Notes: generated by a model not told the origin, from the sequence alone. DNA of 64,000 nucleotides from Ursus arctos (GCF_023065955.2 NW_026622841.1:16254501-16318500), one strand, 5' to 3'; shown: positions 21,855 through 33,165, counted from the first letter of the stretch. Program-made: numbers and translations.

Positions 21855-22383
21855 CTTTAAATTGTAGTGAGCTACATATAACGTAAAATGTACTATTTTC
21901 ACCCTTCTTAAGTGCACGGAGAGCGGCGGAAGCTCACAGGTGGCATTGCGTTGATGCACAACCTGTCCCACCATCCCCCTCCAGAGCTCCTTTCATCTGG
22001 CAAACCTGAGACCCTGGACCTGTTAGCCAGCACCTCCCCATCCCGGGCAACCACCATTCCACTTGCCGTCTCTATAACTCTGACCATGTTAGGTACTTCG
22101 TGTAAGTGGAATCATACGATCTTTGTCCTTTTGTGCGTGGCTTATTTCACTGAGCGCCATGTCCTCAAGGTTCATCCACGTTGTATCATCTGTCGGAATT
22201 TTCTTCTTGTTTAAGGCTGACTACTATTCCATTGTGTATGGATGCCACATTTTGTTTATCCATTCATCCATCCACGGGCACTTGGGTTGTTTCCACCCTG
22301 TGGCTGTTGTGAATAACACTGCTGTGAGCAGGGGCGTACAGATACCAGCATGCTGCTTTCTATGTGCCTGCTTCCAATTTTTA
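21855..22383 (-). mobile_element. L1: Antisense L1 fragment
   Basis: 'gtagtgagctacatataacg', 'gggcaaccaccattccactt', 'tttatccattcatccatcca' and 'tgtgaataacactgctgtga' are antisense L1 3' text. Confidence 0.88.
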
Positions 22384-22509
22384 TTTTTTTAAGTAGGCAC
22401 CATGCCCTACGTGGAGCCCAACACAGAGCTTGTACTATGACCCTGAGATCAAGTCTCAAGCTGAGATCAAGAGTTGGACGCTTAACCGACTGAACCACCC
22501 AGGCACCCC
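22384..22509 (-). mobile_element. SINEC: Old short-type SINEC
   Basis: Reverse short subtype with an internal 'ctgagatcaag' repeat, ending 'gaaccacccaggcacccct'. It ends the L1 fragment. Confidence 0.88.
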
Positions 22510-22729
22510 TCGTGCAGTCTTTATAAGAAATGATCAGCGTGGTCCAGGAGACTGAGCCATGCTCAGTATGCCCTCGGCCTCACAAGGGACTCTTGGAAAC
22601 ATTTTGTCCGGTCCTAATCCTAACCAGACTTGTACACGTTTTCAGGAAGAGCAAAGTCATAAGCTGTGATGGCACATCTATGTTGAATCACTGTTGCCGC
22701 CAGATCAAATACTCACGGGGATAAGAGTC

Positions 22730-23070
22730 AGGGTGTTGGGCGGAGGCGGGGGAGGTGGCTATGGCAGCCTTCCTGGAATATTCCCCCAACTTTCTACCCC
22801 CTCCCTGGTAGGAGACCCAGCAGCCCCGACTGCAGGAGGTGGGCAGGTGAGGAACCAAGCCAACCAGATTACATTTCTAGGAATCTGGAAAATTCATCTG
22901 ATGGCAAGATCTCCAATGGGAGCTCCTTATGAGCCTTGGCTGCCATGGTCCCCAGATCTGTCCTGGTTCCTGCCTTCAACTCTGAGCAGCTCAGTATCAT
23001 TCAAATAAACTCCTCCTTTTGGCCTTGAGTTCCTGAGTCAATTTCTATCAAAGGACTTCAACTAATAGAC
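22730..23070 (+). mobile_element. Possible LTR-like fragment
   Basis: 'caaataaactcctcctttt' followed by 'gacttcaactaatag' resembles the end of an old LTR or retroposon. G-rich start at 22738-22756. Weakly supported. Confidence 0.3.
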
Positions 23071-23191
23071 TGTTCAAAGACTAATGATGCTTGAATTTCT
23101 TCAGGAAATATAGGAATGCCATAAAACTCAATTTGTTATGAACATGACCTATTTTATTATGGTCCATTTCTTTCAGCACTGTCCCGATATC

Positions 23192-23388
23192 TTTTTTTTT
23201 TTTTAAGATTTTATTTATTCATTTGAGAGAGAGAGAGACAGAGAGAGCACAAGCAGGGAGGGAGGCAGAAGCAGACTCCCCACTGAGCTGGGAGCCTGAC
23301 ATGGGGCTCGATCCCAGGACCTGGAGATCATGACCCGAGCCAAAGGCAGATGCTCAACTATCTGAGTCACCCAGGCGCCCCCCCCCCA
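23192..23388 (-). mobile_element. SINEC: SINEC
   Basis: Reverse copy with poly-T, (GA)n and 'gtcacccaggcgcccc' head followed by a C-run. Confidence 0.92.
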
Positions 23389-23745
23389 TAGCTATTTTAA
23401 AAATATGTCCAAATGAGGCAACATCTTTCTCTGTTTCCCTCTATCTATGCATGTCTTTTTCTTTGTGTTTATCTCTGGCTCTGTGTCTGTCTGTCTCTCT
23501 GTCTCAGAGAAGGAGGAGAAAAGAAGACTAAAGAAGGATGCGGAAGAGACTATGATACAGGGCAGATTCTTCAACTGTATAAAACCGTGGAAACTTCCAG
23601 AAGGGTGACTGTTCTTTGCTTCCAGGAACACATGCCTTTGCACAAGACTGTGTTTCTGATTCAGGGCTTCGTTTACTGTCTTCGGCTTCCAGCATTTCCT
23701 CAAAGTAAAGATCCACGGAAGCTGGAAAGTTACTCCCATTGGAGG

Positions 23746-23939
23746 GGCGCCTGGGTGGTGCAGTCGTTAAGCGTCTGCTTCGGCTCAGGGCGTGATCCCG
23801 GAGTTCTGGGATCGAGCCCCACATCAGGCTCCTCCACTATGAGCCTGCTTCTTCCTCTCCCACTCCCCCTGCTTGTGTTCCCTCTCTCGCTGGCTGTCTC
23901 TCTCTGTCAAATAAATAAATACAATCTTTAAAAAAAAAA
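23746..23939 (+). mobile_element. SINEC: Very young SINEC
   Basis: A 20-base duplication 'aaagttactcccattggagg' at 23726-23745 and, with one mismatch, at 23940-23959. The 172-codon plus frame at 23413-23931 runs into this SINE and is not a gene. Confidence 0.97.
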
Positions 23940-23959
23940 AAAGTTACTCCCATCGGAGG

Positions 23960-24519
23960 GAGAATAATTGTGCCTTTGCTTGCCATTATTTGCTTTTGTG
24001 TTTTTTTTTTTTAAATGAGAGAATTCCTCTAGAGTCAGAACTTCTTCAAATGCTCTAAAAACGTCTCTTGTTTGAGCAGAGCTCTGTGAGCTCTTTCTTC
24101 TAAAGGGCCGCTCCTCGATGCTCTTCCACAAAGCATTTCAAAACGTGGTGTTGGCCTCTTTTTTCCGCACCACATCAAAGAGCACATATTGTTTCCTTTC
24201 TGAGAACAAAACTCTTTAATGGCAAGAAAGAACAAGAAACCCAGCAGCCAACCATCCCTATCAGGAAAGACACTGGTAACCCTAACTATGAAAACGATCT
24301 GCTTCCCCCGTCTCTACTCACGCTTTGAAACTGAAGCCCCAGTGCCGTAGTCACGCCCTCGTGTGTGTGTACGGCTCTAAAATGCAATCACGCTTTTCCA
24401 CTTCAAAAACTCTTTAGGAACCTGGTTGAATACTCGACTCCTCACAGCACAGTCAGTAACACCTATCAAATACCTAGGATGAAATGCTGAGTAAAATCGT
24501 GAGTAGCAAAATCACAAAT
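23960..24519. other. Stretch without gene
   Basis: No repeat or domain recognised; T-run at 24001-24012. Minus frames at 23928-24235 have no support. Confidence 0.35.
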
Positions 24520-24849
24520 ATTTTGCAAAGCTGCAAACGTCCTTGTTTTTTGACTCAGCAATGTCACTTCTAGAACTTTCTCCTACGTATACAAGGTAGG
24601 TATCATTGGAAACATATATGATCTACACGCAGACATGCAAAAGGACAGACGTGAGATGTTATTTGTAGCCACACTGTTTTTAAGAGGAAAATATTGGAAA
24701 CAACCTGATACTCATAAATGTCCTTGTATTCCATCAGTCCAATGGAATGCTTTGTAGCTGTTAAAAAGGGGAAGGGGCATTCTTACATATTGGTGTGAAA
24801 AGGTCTTGAAGACTTATTGTTAGGAAAAAAAAAAGTAGTCTGCCGAGCG

Positions 24850-25015
24850 ATGTGTAGGCAGTTCTTCTTGACTCAGGGTGCACATTAGAATCGCCCGGGG
24901 AATTTTTAAAAATACTGATGGCTGGGTCTCTCCCCTAGAGATTCTGATTTAAGCTTTCTGAACAGCTTCCCCAAATGATTTTAATGTATAGCCAAGGTTG
25001 AGGAAAGCTGGTGTA
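24850..25015. mobile_element. hAT-Charlie MITE (MER20/MER5-like)
   Basis: Near-palindromic: 'gtgcacattagaatcgcccg' and 'tactgatggctgggtct' at the left answer 'aatgtatagccaaggttgag' at the right. Short direct repeats 'gtgtaggc' and 'gtgtatgg' fit an 8-base hAT target duplication. Confidence 0.75.
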
Positions 25016-25184
25016 TGGTGTGTTTCCATTTGCTTAGAGAAGAAAAAAATATGGGTTTCCTTTTGATAGCTAAGATGATCTCTAGAAGGATACCCAAGAG
25101 AGTAGTCAGTGTTTACACTGAGGATGGGAACCGGATATAACTTTTCAGTTGTATACCTTTCAAACCATTTGAATTTTATATCTT

Positions 25185-25393
25185 TTTTTTTTATTATAAT
25201 GATTTTTTATTATATTATGTTAGTCACCATACAGTACATCCCCGGTTTCCGATGTAAGGCTCGATGATTCATTAGTTGTGTATAACACCCAGTGCACCAT
25301 GCAATACGTGCCCTCCTTACTACCCATCACTGGCTTATCCCATTCCCCCACCCCCCTCCCCTCTGTGGCCCTCAGTTTGTTTCTCATAGTCCA
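25185..25393 (-). mobile_element. L1: Young L1 3' end, 5'-truncated
   Basis: Antisense carnivore L1 3' tail, nearly identical in text to 49065-49270 on the other strand ('gttagtcaccatacagtaca'). A perfect 16-base duplication 'ttgaattttatatctt' at 25169-25184 and 25394-25409. Confidence 0.95.
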
Positions 25394-25443
25394 TTGAATT
25401 TTATATCTTATGAGCATATTACCTATTTAAAAATATATAAATG

Positions 25444-25637
25444 AGGGTCATCTGGGTGGCTCAGTCGGTTGGGCATCTGCCTTCGGCTCAGGTCAAGATC
25501 TCAGGTCCTGGGCTTGAGCCCCATATCGGGCTCCCTGCTCAGTGGGGAGCCTTCTTCTCCCTCTCCCTCTGCCTGCCGCTCCCCCTGCTTGTGCTCTCTC
25601 GCTGTCTCTCTGTCAAATAAATACAATCTTTAAAAAA
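25444..25637 (+). mobile_element. SINEC: SINEC
   Basis: 'tcatctgggtggctcagtcg' head, CT body, 'caaataaatacaatc' tail, at the end of the L1M. Confidence 0.92.
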
Positions 25638-25866
25638 TATTAAAGGTATAAGTGAAATTTCATTTTAGAAATACTCTTCATAAATACGACTTTTGAAAGA
25701 ACAGGTGGAACACTGAGCAAAATGATCATCTCCTCTCCTTTTTCTTACCCCCAAAGGCTAATGTCATTTAAGAGGACGATGAACTAGGGAGGAAATTATG
25801 AAAAGGATCAAAACATTAGTGTCAGGCAGGCCCATCCGTTCTGCTTAGCCCAGAAATGGAGCTGTC

Positions 25867-26068
25867 GGGACGCCTGGGTGGCACAGTGGTTGAGCGTCTG
25901 CCTTCGGCTCAGGGTGTGATCCCAGCGTTGTGGGATCGAGCCCCACATCAGGCTCCTCTGCTATGAGCCTGCTTCTTCCTCTCCCACTCCCCCTGCTTGT
26001 GTTCCCTCTCTCGCTGGCTATCTCTATCTCTGTCAAATAAATAAATAAAATCTTAAAAAAAAAAAAAA
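25867..26068 (+). mobile_element. SINEC: Very young SINEC
   Basis: A perfect 15-base duplication 'agaaatggagctgtc' at 25852-25866 and 26069-26083 with a pure A-tail. Confidence 0.97.
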
Positions 26069-26155
26069 AGAAATGGAGCTGTCATCTGCCTGGGGGAGGA
26101 CGTAAGAAAGGTAATAGTTCATATCAATTGCTGAAAGTCAAATACTTGTCTATCC

Positions 26156-26183
26156 GTGCATCCATCCATCCATCCATCCATTC
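26156..26183. repeat. (CATC)n microsatellite
   Basis: About six CATC units, short and probably stable. Confidence 0.8.
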
Positions 26184-26275
26184 AATTCTTCAGTAATATG
26201 TTGAGCACTTATCATGCGGCAGGCACAATGTCCTGCTCTTAAGGAGTTTAGTGAGGCTGGGAAGAAAGTGATTTT
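26184..26275 (+). mobile_element. Ancient repeat fragment, interrupted
   Basis: 'tgttgagcacttatcatgcg' and 'gcaggcacaatg' belong to the same unassigned old repeat as 10801 and 17640. It seems to continue after the SINE to about 26545. Confidence 0.45.
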
Positions 26276-26473
26276 TTTTTTTTTAAAGATTTTATTTATT
26301 TATTTGACAGAGATAGAGACAGCCAGCGAGAGAGGGAACACAAGCAGGGGAAGTGGGAGAGGAAGAAGCAGGCTCATAGCAGAGGAGCCTGATGTGGGGC
26401 TCGATCCCATAACGCCGGGATCACGCCCTGAGCCGAAGGCAGACGCTTAACCGCTGTGCCACCCAGGCGCCCC
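26276..26473 (-). mobile_element. SINEC: Young-type SINEC
   Basis: 'agacagccagcgagagaggg' subtype. A 17-base duplication 'gggaagaaagtgatttt' at 26259-26275 and, with one mismatch, 26474-26490. Confidence 0.97.
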
Positions 26474-26545
26474 GGGAAGAAAGTAATTTTAACCAAGAAT
26501 AATTATAATAAAAATCCAAAGTGATGAGGGCTACATTAGAGATGC

Positions 26546-27944
26546 AAGCAGAACATTTTGCTTTTGAAATACTTGGGATCCCCTATACCTTATGAAGATG
26601 GAAGATGGAAAAACTCATGGATAGGGAGTTTCAAGTTCATGGACAGCATGTGTCTTCTTCCTACCTGGGCCAGGTACAAAGCGGTTGGCACATGTGGGAC
26701 GGGGCATGCCAACAATAGGCAAGGGGCATGGGTGTTACTTCGGCCTTAAAATATCTTCCCAAATCATCAAACTTTCACATGCTGATGGGATCCCTAGGTT
26801 CGTAAATATGAATTTGATTAAGTTTATCATTGGTTCCAGTACATTCTCCTCTTATCCATCTCTCTTTCTCTGGTCATCTAAATTTAGGGGTTTAATCAGT
26901 AATGTATTCTCAATAATTCATTTCAGTTTAGCAAACTGTTAATGAATGTCTTCCTATTCAAGGCACTGGGACACAAAACTAAGACACCGTCTTCTAGCAG
27001 GAGGGTCAGGCAGTTAACCAGAATTCAGTGCGCTGAATGTGACCCTCTACACGCCTGTTCTACCCACAGCCTCCTTCTGAGCAAGCAGCCAGTTCTTAAT
27101 GTAAAGATGGCCTGAAATATGAACCAATACAATGGGTGTCCTGAGAAGGGAGTGATTAATTTAGGGTTGGGGGAGAGTTTGGGGTAGGAGGTAGTGTGGG
27201 GCCAACCATGGTGATATCTGAGTTTGGACGTGAGGAGTGCACCATTTCATAAAGCCATACTACAAAGAACGAGAAAGCTTTGTGGGAATTTGGAGACAAG
27301 GCTGGCACCTGGAGTACTGGAGCCATGAAAGTGACCATGAATATCACCCGAGGGTCTGGGGGGGCAAGCGGATGGCCATGCGGTGAGCTGGCCCAGTGCG
27401 TCGGGGTCAAACCGTGAGGTGGATCTGGACCCACTCCATGGCAGTGAGGACTCATCCGTGCTTTGCAGGCCTGGGGCTTGGGGCACGGGGCTTGGGCTGG
27501 CCGCTGTCGGGTTTACACAGCTCAAAAGTTGGCCTGTTCATTCTTATATCGCACCTCGTTTGAACACACTGGCCTCTCTGCTTTCTCAGTTCCCTGCAGA
27601 TCTAAACCAGAAAGCAGCAAGTTTGAAAGGAACTTCAAACCTGCTCGGTGCAGGCACCCAGGAGGGAGACAGAGGAAAAGGGGCAAACAGTGCCGTAGAC
27701 AGCCAGGCAGTGCCAGGGCCCTCCGGCACTCGTCCAGCGGGCTCTCGGCGGTAACCTCGGAGATAGGCTGATGTCGCCGGGCCCACGCTGCGGACCCTCA
27801 GGAGATGTTGAGGTCACGATTGCTATATTATGTTTAAGAAAGCAGGGGCATGTGGCAACTGTCTGAGAACATTTCCATTAAAATCAAATGTTTTCAAGGT
27901 TTGGTCTTAAAGGGATAGAGCAAAAAATTTTTTTAAATTAATTT
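26546..27944. other. Long stretch without supported gene
   Basis: About 1.4 kb. 26940-27330 may be a diverged old repeat. The segment 27380-27770 is GC rich with open frames on both strands (for example 27383-27754 plus), but no domain, start context or splice pattern supports coding. Confidence 0.35.
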
Positions 27945-27945
27945 T

Positions 27946-28128
27946 TGGGGGCACCTGCATGGCTCAGTCGGTGGGGTGTGGAGTCTTGACTTCAGCTCAG
28001 GTCATGATGTTAGGGTCATGGGACGGAGCCAGGAATGGGGCTCCGTGCTGGGCGTGCAGCCTGCTTGAGATTCTCCCTCTCCCTCTGCACTCTCCCACCC
28101 CTGAGACTGCACACTGTCTCTCTCAAAA
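27946..28128 (+). mobile_element. SINEC: SINEC, diverged
   Basis: 'gggggcacctgcatggctca' head with CT body and short A-tail. 'aaattaattttt' flanks both sides. Confidence 0.88.
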
Positions 28129-28690
28129 AAAATTAATTTTTTTATTGAGGTAAGATATACTTGACATAAAATTTACCATTTTCGCCATTTGAAGCGTACC
28201 GTTCAGTGGCAGTAAGTACATTTGCAATGTTGTGAAACCATCAGCAGTATCTATTCTAGAACGTTTTTGTCATCCCCAACAGAAACTCTGCACCCACTAA
28301 ACAATAAATTTCCATTTTCTTCTCTCCTCCGCCCCCGGCAGCCAGCATTCCACTTCCAGTCTCTATGAATTCAACTATTTCGTAGAAATGGAATCACACA
28401 ATATTGGTCCTTTTGTGACTGGCTTATTTCACGTGGCACAACGTCTTCAAGGCTCATGTATGTGTCCGACTTTCCCTCCTTTTGGAGGCTGAGTAATCAT
28501 ATGTACTCATCCCTTCATCCATCCATGGGTACCTGGGTTGCTTTCACCTCTTGGCTACTGTGAACCATGCTGCTACAGACACATATCTCTTTGTGTCTCT
28601 ACTTTCAATTTTTGTGGGTACAAACCCAGAAGCGGGATTGCTGGTTAGGTGGTAATGGTGTCTTTAATTTTTTAGGAACTGCCATACTGT
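28129..28690 (-). mobile_element. L1: Antisense L1 fragment
   Basis: 'acttgacataaaatttacca', 'gaatcacacaatattggtcc', 'catgctgctacagacacata' and 'agcgggattgctggttagg' are antisense L1. Confidence 0.88.
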
Positions 28691-28695
28691 CTAAA

Positions 28696-29010
28696 AAGAA
28701 TCCTTTTATCTTTTTCTTCACTTCACTGCTCCCCATCCTTCAAGGTCCTAGTCAAGTTTCACCTATTCCAGGAAGTCCTCAGTTTCTCCTGCATTTTCTT
28801 CTTGTAAACTGTGTGCCACACAGTTTGGCAGCTGACGAACTACTCCCCTGTGTTATCTGGTCTTGCTCTCCTTGGGTTAGTTGTATATTGCAGATTCGAT
28901 TGCAAATTCCCCAGGTGCAGCTCATGTCATGCTCAGGATTGTCCCGACTCCTTATTGCATCTAGCTCAGAGACGAGGACACGGCAGGTACTCAGGAACAT
29001 CACGGACTGA
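28696..29010 (+). mobile_element. L2: L2 fragment
   Basis: 'catccttcaaggtcctagtc', 'ccaggaagtcctcag' and later 'cttattgcatctagctcaga' with 'gcaggtactcagg' follow the L2 3' end. The 147-codon plus frame at 28567-29010 is L1 plus L2 text. Confidence 0.6.
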
Positions 29011-29234
29011 TCGTTTGAAGGACCTTTAGAAGGAAGCACCGGGCCATAAATCTTCATCCTCATGTTTAGTGGATCTGGTAGACAGCAAAGCTATTTGGGG
29101 ATAGAACCCAGAAGAAGCTCCCACACAAGGCGGGGGATGTAAGCGATAGGGGCTGAGAGAAAAGCTCGGGGTCGGGTTGTCGTTGGCACTGAGTATTAAT
29201 GAAACAAAAATGAGTGAATCGTGGCCTCGTTGCC

Positions 29235-29330
29235 TACGAGAGTGGCTTCGTGGCCTTGGACAAATTATTGAACTTCTCTGAGTCTTAGTGCAAAACGAGG
29301 TTGATGGACTGTCCGTTTACAAGCCCCTGA
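29235..29330 (+). mobile_element. MIR: MIR fragment
   Basis: 'cgtggccttggacaaattat' and 'gaacttctctgagtctta' match the MIR core. Confidence 0.65.
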
Positions 29331-30037
29331 TGAAGCTGGCCTGGGTCATGTCCAGCCAGGAAACGCTGGTCGCCTTCCTTCTCCTTCACAGATGCCCCTC
29401 CTTCTCCAGTCTTCTGGATGGAAGTGGTCGTTAGAGGTCTTAGCCGTCCTTCCCTTTCTTTCTTACTTTGTGCCAGTGCTGGTGTTTTAGAAATGGGGAT
29501 TGTGTGACTATTCAGGGAGAGTGAGGCCAGAAGACGAGGAGACAACTGCCTTTGAAGAGACAATTTGCCACTTGCAACTCCCTACACACAGGAGGGATAC
29601 CATGCCACATGGGGCCACATGGGGCCACACAGGGCCACACGGGAGGCACCAGGGGTGGTCAGGAGGCAGAAAGAGCAAAGGGGAAAGCACAGATGAGAGC
29701 CTTTACTCTGGTTTTCTGGGAAGGAATGGTCGAGGCAGTGTAGGCAGGGTAGACAGGTTTAGGATTGGCTAGTTTGAACATTTCCATGGACTCTGGAGCA
29801 TTGGGGCTATCAGTAGTAGTTTGGTCCCTAGGCCCTGGGGTACTTGGGGCAGAGGATTATTACCTTCCCGAGTATAAGGACCATTTGGAGGGGTGCTTTG
29901 GAGTACAGGCTCTGGTCTGGTCAGTCTGCGGAGGAAAGGAGGACTCCCAGGAGGGTAGTTGGCTAGACCAGGGAGGGGCAGTCTCTCCCCACTCAGCAAG
30001 TCCCCAGGTGCGAGAATATCAAGAATATGAAAAATCA
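29331..30037. other. Stretch without gene; short tandem repeat inside
   Basis: Single-copy DNA. At 29606-29645 a ten-base unit like 'catggggcca' is repeated about four times with drift. Frames on both strands at 29285-30091 lack domains. Confidence 0.4.
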
Positions 30038-30232
30038 GGGACGCCTGGGTGGCTCAGTCAGTTAAGCGTCGGCCTTCAGCTCAGGTCATGATCCCAGGGT
30101 CCTGGGATCGAGCCCTACAATGGGCTTCTGCTCAGCAGAGAGCCTGCTTCTCTCTCTCCCTCTGCCTGCCACTCCTCCTACTTGTACTCTCTCTCTGTCA
30201 AATAAATACATAAAATCTTAAAAAAAAAAAAA
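30038..30232 (+). mobile_element. SINEC: SINEC
   Basis: 'gggacgcctgggtggctcag' head, CT body, 'caaataaatacataaaatc' tail and A-run. Imperfect 'gaatatgaaaaatcagg'-like duplication. Confidence 0.93.
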
Positions 30233-31184
30233 AAGGGGATACGGAAAATTAGAGCGTGTAGTGTAATATAGTTGGTCAATGGCAAAGACAACTCTCAAAC
30301 ACAAAAGACATGATTCCTGTGCTCCCAGGACCCTTGGCCCAAACCTGTCCTTACGGCCAAGGAAACAATCTATGGGGCTGAGAATAATAGTCATTAAGAA
30401 AATAGCCTCTCTGTCCCTAAATTCCCCAAGGATTCTGACTTTCCTAGGCCCTATCAGCTGTCTCCCCTCTGCTCTCCTTACACAGAAAGGTTTTAAACTC
30501 CTAAAGATAAATATCTCTGAGAGGTTAAGAAAATGACCTCGATGGGAAGAAAGTGAAAGCCTCACTGGAAAATTTCAATGCAGGATGTCTCTCTTTCAAA
30601 GAGGAACCTTAAAAAAAAAAAAAAAAAAAGAACAAGAACACTAATAAATATCATAATAAAACTATTTTCTAATGAGAGTTGCAACTTAGCTGTAAAACTT
30701 CACTGAAGCTTAATCTTGAACAAAGACTTTGAAAAAATAAACCTCACTCCAAATTAGGAACGCCTGCAAATGTTGTAATTTCTACCTAAGGGGCTTTGTG
30801 TCCAAACATGTCATTTGAGAGCCCAGGCAGACAAAGGAGAATGCCCTTGGAAACAAGGCTGCCATTCAGCCCAGCGGCCCCAGGGCATTGGATTTCCTCC
30901 CTGGGCTCAATAACATTTTCAGCCACATTAGCCACCAGCTTCAAACCTGGTGGGAAGCAAATTTAAAGTGTCTCTTTTAGTGGGAAACAATATTTCACAA
31001 AAGAAATGCTGTTTTTCACAAAAGAAAGGAATCCTATCACCCTTGGATTGGCAGACCTGGAGTCTTAATGATTATATGTGACAGTAGCTTGTACTCCTAG
31101 ATGTTGAATTTATAGACACCTTTGGGCTGGCAAAGCTTATCCCAAAGGGGAGATACCCCAGATCCTCTATTGAGCACAAGTTCC
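30233..31184. other. Single-copy stretch, candidate conserved DNA
   Basis: No repeat hallmark apart from an A-run at 30611-30628. The block 30640-31000 is AT-mixed with words such as 'gccattcagcccagcggcc' and 'acattttcagccacattagc' that look like constrained non-coding DNA. No coding frame is supported, though overlapping frames span 30218-30565. Confidence 0.35.
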
Positions 31185-31262
31185 TCTAATAGCCTCAGAA
31201 CAAATGTTTATCCTGTTCATCTTTGTATTCCCGGGGATAAGTAATGAATAAATGAATAATCC
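31185..31262 (+). mobile_element. L2: L2 3' tail
   Basis: 'tgttcatctttgtattccc' followed by 'gtaatgaataaatgaataa' is the L2 end. Confidence 0.55.
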
Positions 31263-31710
31263 TAAAACCAGAAGGGTAGCCCCAAGGTACTGACAGTAAA
31301 GAGTAATAGATCGGAAAAACATTCACCGTTTCATTCATTCGCTCCCTTGCTCATTCTGTGAACAGATGGCTACTGTTGGCTACCAGGCACCTGAGGTCTG
31401 GAGTGAACAGAGACGCGTGGTGAGCAACAGAAATAGTGGCAACTAGAGGGGAGAGTGGGGGATTCCTCATCTTCAAGTGGAGGGAAAGAAAGACGTTCAA
31501 GAGGTACAGAAGAGAGGACAAGGGGGAAGGGATGGAGCCCTAGTGCAAGATAGAGAACGTGAGACTGGGTAAAAGGACATCAGATCAGGATGCTGGGAGA
31601 CTTCTGGTCAAAAACAAATGAGTGTAAAAACCTAAGAAAAGTTTTGCTGTCAAGCAAGGCCCCCCAGTCCAGCCCAGGTCCAAGCTCTAGGGGATATGGT
31701 CGGGGGAGGA
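31263..31710. other. Stretch without gene
   Basis: 31330-31600 may be a diverged copy of the unassigned old repeat ('gctaccaggcacctgagg'). Nothing coding seen. Confidence 0.35.
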
Positions 31711-31725
31711 GAAATGGGCATCTTT

Positions 31726-31858
31726 ATTATTCATTCATTCATTCATTCATTCATTCATTCATTTTTCAAGTGAGCTCTACACCCAATGTGGGACTCGAAT
31801 TTATGACCCTGAGATCAAGAGTTGCACACTCTACCGACTGAGCCAGCCAGACACCCTG
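31726..31858 (-). mobile_element. SINEC: Short-type SINEC with (ATTC)n tail
   Basis: Reverse short subtype, 'gctctacacccaatgtggga' to 'gagccagccagacacc'. A perfect 15-base duplication 'gaaatgggcatcttt' at 31711-31725 and 31859-31873 places the (ATTC)n tract (31728-31763) inside the element as its tail. Confidence 0.93.
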
Positions 31859-31939
31859 GAAATGGGCATCTTTTAAAGCTGAAAGACCATTGGCCAGCCT
31901 GGCCCAATTTAGGAGAGCAAAGAAGTTTCAGGGTCAGGG

Positions 31940-32466
31940 AAAAAGACGAGATTCTGTACCCTGATTATGTTACGTAACATTGGAAAAAGGGATTTTGCAG
32001 GTGTCATTAAGGTTACTAATCGGTTGAATTAGAGTTACTCAAAGGGAGATAATCTGGGTGGGCCAACTTGAATCACAGGAGCCCCTTTAAAGTGGAGAGT
32101 TTTATTGGGCTGTTGGCAAAAGGGGAAGTCAGAGAGACTGAATGCGTAAGAAGGAGTTGCTAGCTTGTCATGTGCAAGGACCAGAGTAGCCTCTAGGAGC
32201 TCAGAGTGACCCCTCGTGGACAGCCAGCAAGGTAATGGGGACTTGAGTCATCCAGCTGCTTGGAGATGAATTTTGCCAACAACCTCAATGAACTTGGGTG
32301 TCATTTCTTCCCCAGGACCCAGCCCAGCCGCCATCTTGTTTTCAGCCAAGTGAGACCCAGAGCAGAGAACCCAGCTAAGCCTGACCTACACCTGAGCTAA
32401 TAAATGGGCGCTGTTGTAACTGGCTACCTTTGGACATTTGTTCCCCGGCCGTAGAAACTAATAGAG
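31940..32466 (+). mobile_element. MaLR-type LTR, sense
   Basis: 'tgtcattaaggttactaatc', 'gataatctgggtgggcca', 'gtgcaaggaccagagtagc', 'gccaagtgagacccagagc' and 'gctaataaatggg' follow an old LTR family end to end. Confidence 0.65.
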
Positions 32467-32799
32467 TCTATCGGACATCAGGCTGGATACGTATGGCGAC
32501 ATAGGTGCTGCCTTCAGAATCTTTCAGCTTGCCAGGACAACAAATGCAGGCTGGTGCAGAGAAAGGCAGGATTAAAGGCCAAATGAGTCGGGCCTGGCAA
32601 GTCACTGAAAACTCACTTGTGAGGTGGTCTGAGAAGAGAGGGGTGTGCGAGTGACAGTGATGGGGCATGGTGTCAGGGATGAACTGGGTGGCTCCAGCTG
32701 TAACATCAACCCCAACATTTAGGTGCTGCTGGGGCCCCCGAGGCGCTCTATGGAGGGATAGGTATACACTCCCCACCCCCTTTTCTCTCTCTCTCTTTT
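32467..32799. other. Stretch without gene
   Basis: A 102-codon minus frame (32468-32776) reads through it but shows no known domain. Confidence 0.35.
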
Positions 32800-32918
32800 T
32801 TATTAAGTAGGCTCCACGCCCAGCATGGAGCCCAACGCGGGGCTTGAACTCACGACCCTGAGATGGAGACCTGAGCCGAGATCAAGAGTCAGATGTTTGG
32901 CTGACTGAGCCACCCCTC
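32800..32918 (-). mobile_element. SINEC: Old short-type SINEC
   Basis: Reverse, 'aagtaggctccacgcccagc' to 'ctgactgagccacccc', preceded by a (TC)n run. Confidence 0.88.
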
Positions 32919-32954
32919 CTCCTCTCTTTTTGACATTAGAATCAGTAGAAAAAG

Positions 32955-33148
32955 GGGGTGCCTGGGTGGCTCGTTGTTAAGCATCTGCCTTTGGCTCAAG
33001 GCATGATCCCAGAGTCCTGGGATCGAGTCCCACATGAGGCTCCTCCGCTGGGAGCCTGCTTTGTCCTCTCCCACTCCCCCTGCCTGTGTTCCCTCTCTTG
33101 CTGGCTCTCTCTATCTCTGTCAAATAAATAAATAAAATCTTTTAAAAA
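32955..33148 (+). mobile_element. SINEC: Very young SINEC
   Basis: A perfect 17-base duplication 'agaatcagtagaaaaag' at 32938-32954 and 33149-33165. Confidence 0.97.
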
Positions 33149-33165
33149 AGAATCAGTAGAAAAAG

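Larger units (their letters stand above)
24520..25440 (+). mobile_element. L1: Old L1M 3' region with two nested elements
   Basis: 'gactcagcaatgtcacttct', 'ttggaaacaacctgatactc' and 'ccaatggaatgctttgtagc' are sense old L1 3' text. It is interrupted by a MITE (24850-25015) and a young L1 tail (25185-25393) and resumes at 25410. Confidence 0.75.

Noticed and set aside
23413..23931. 172-codon plus-strand frame
   Set aside because: Its right third is a SINEC and the left part is pyrimidine-rich unique DNA; no domain.
28567..29010. 147-codon plus-strand frame as a gene
   Set aside because: It spans antisense L1 and L2 repeat sequence.
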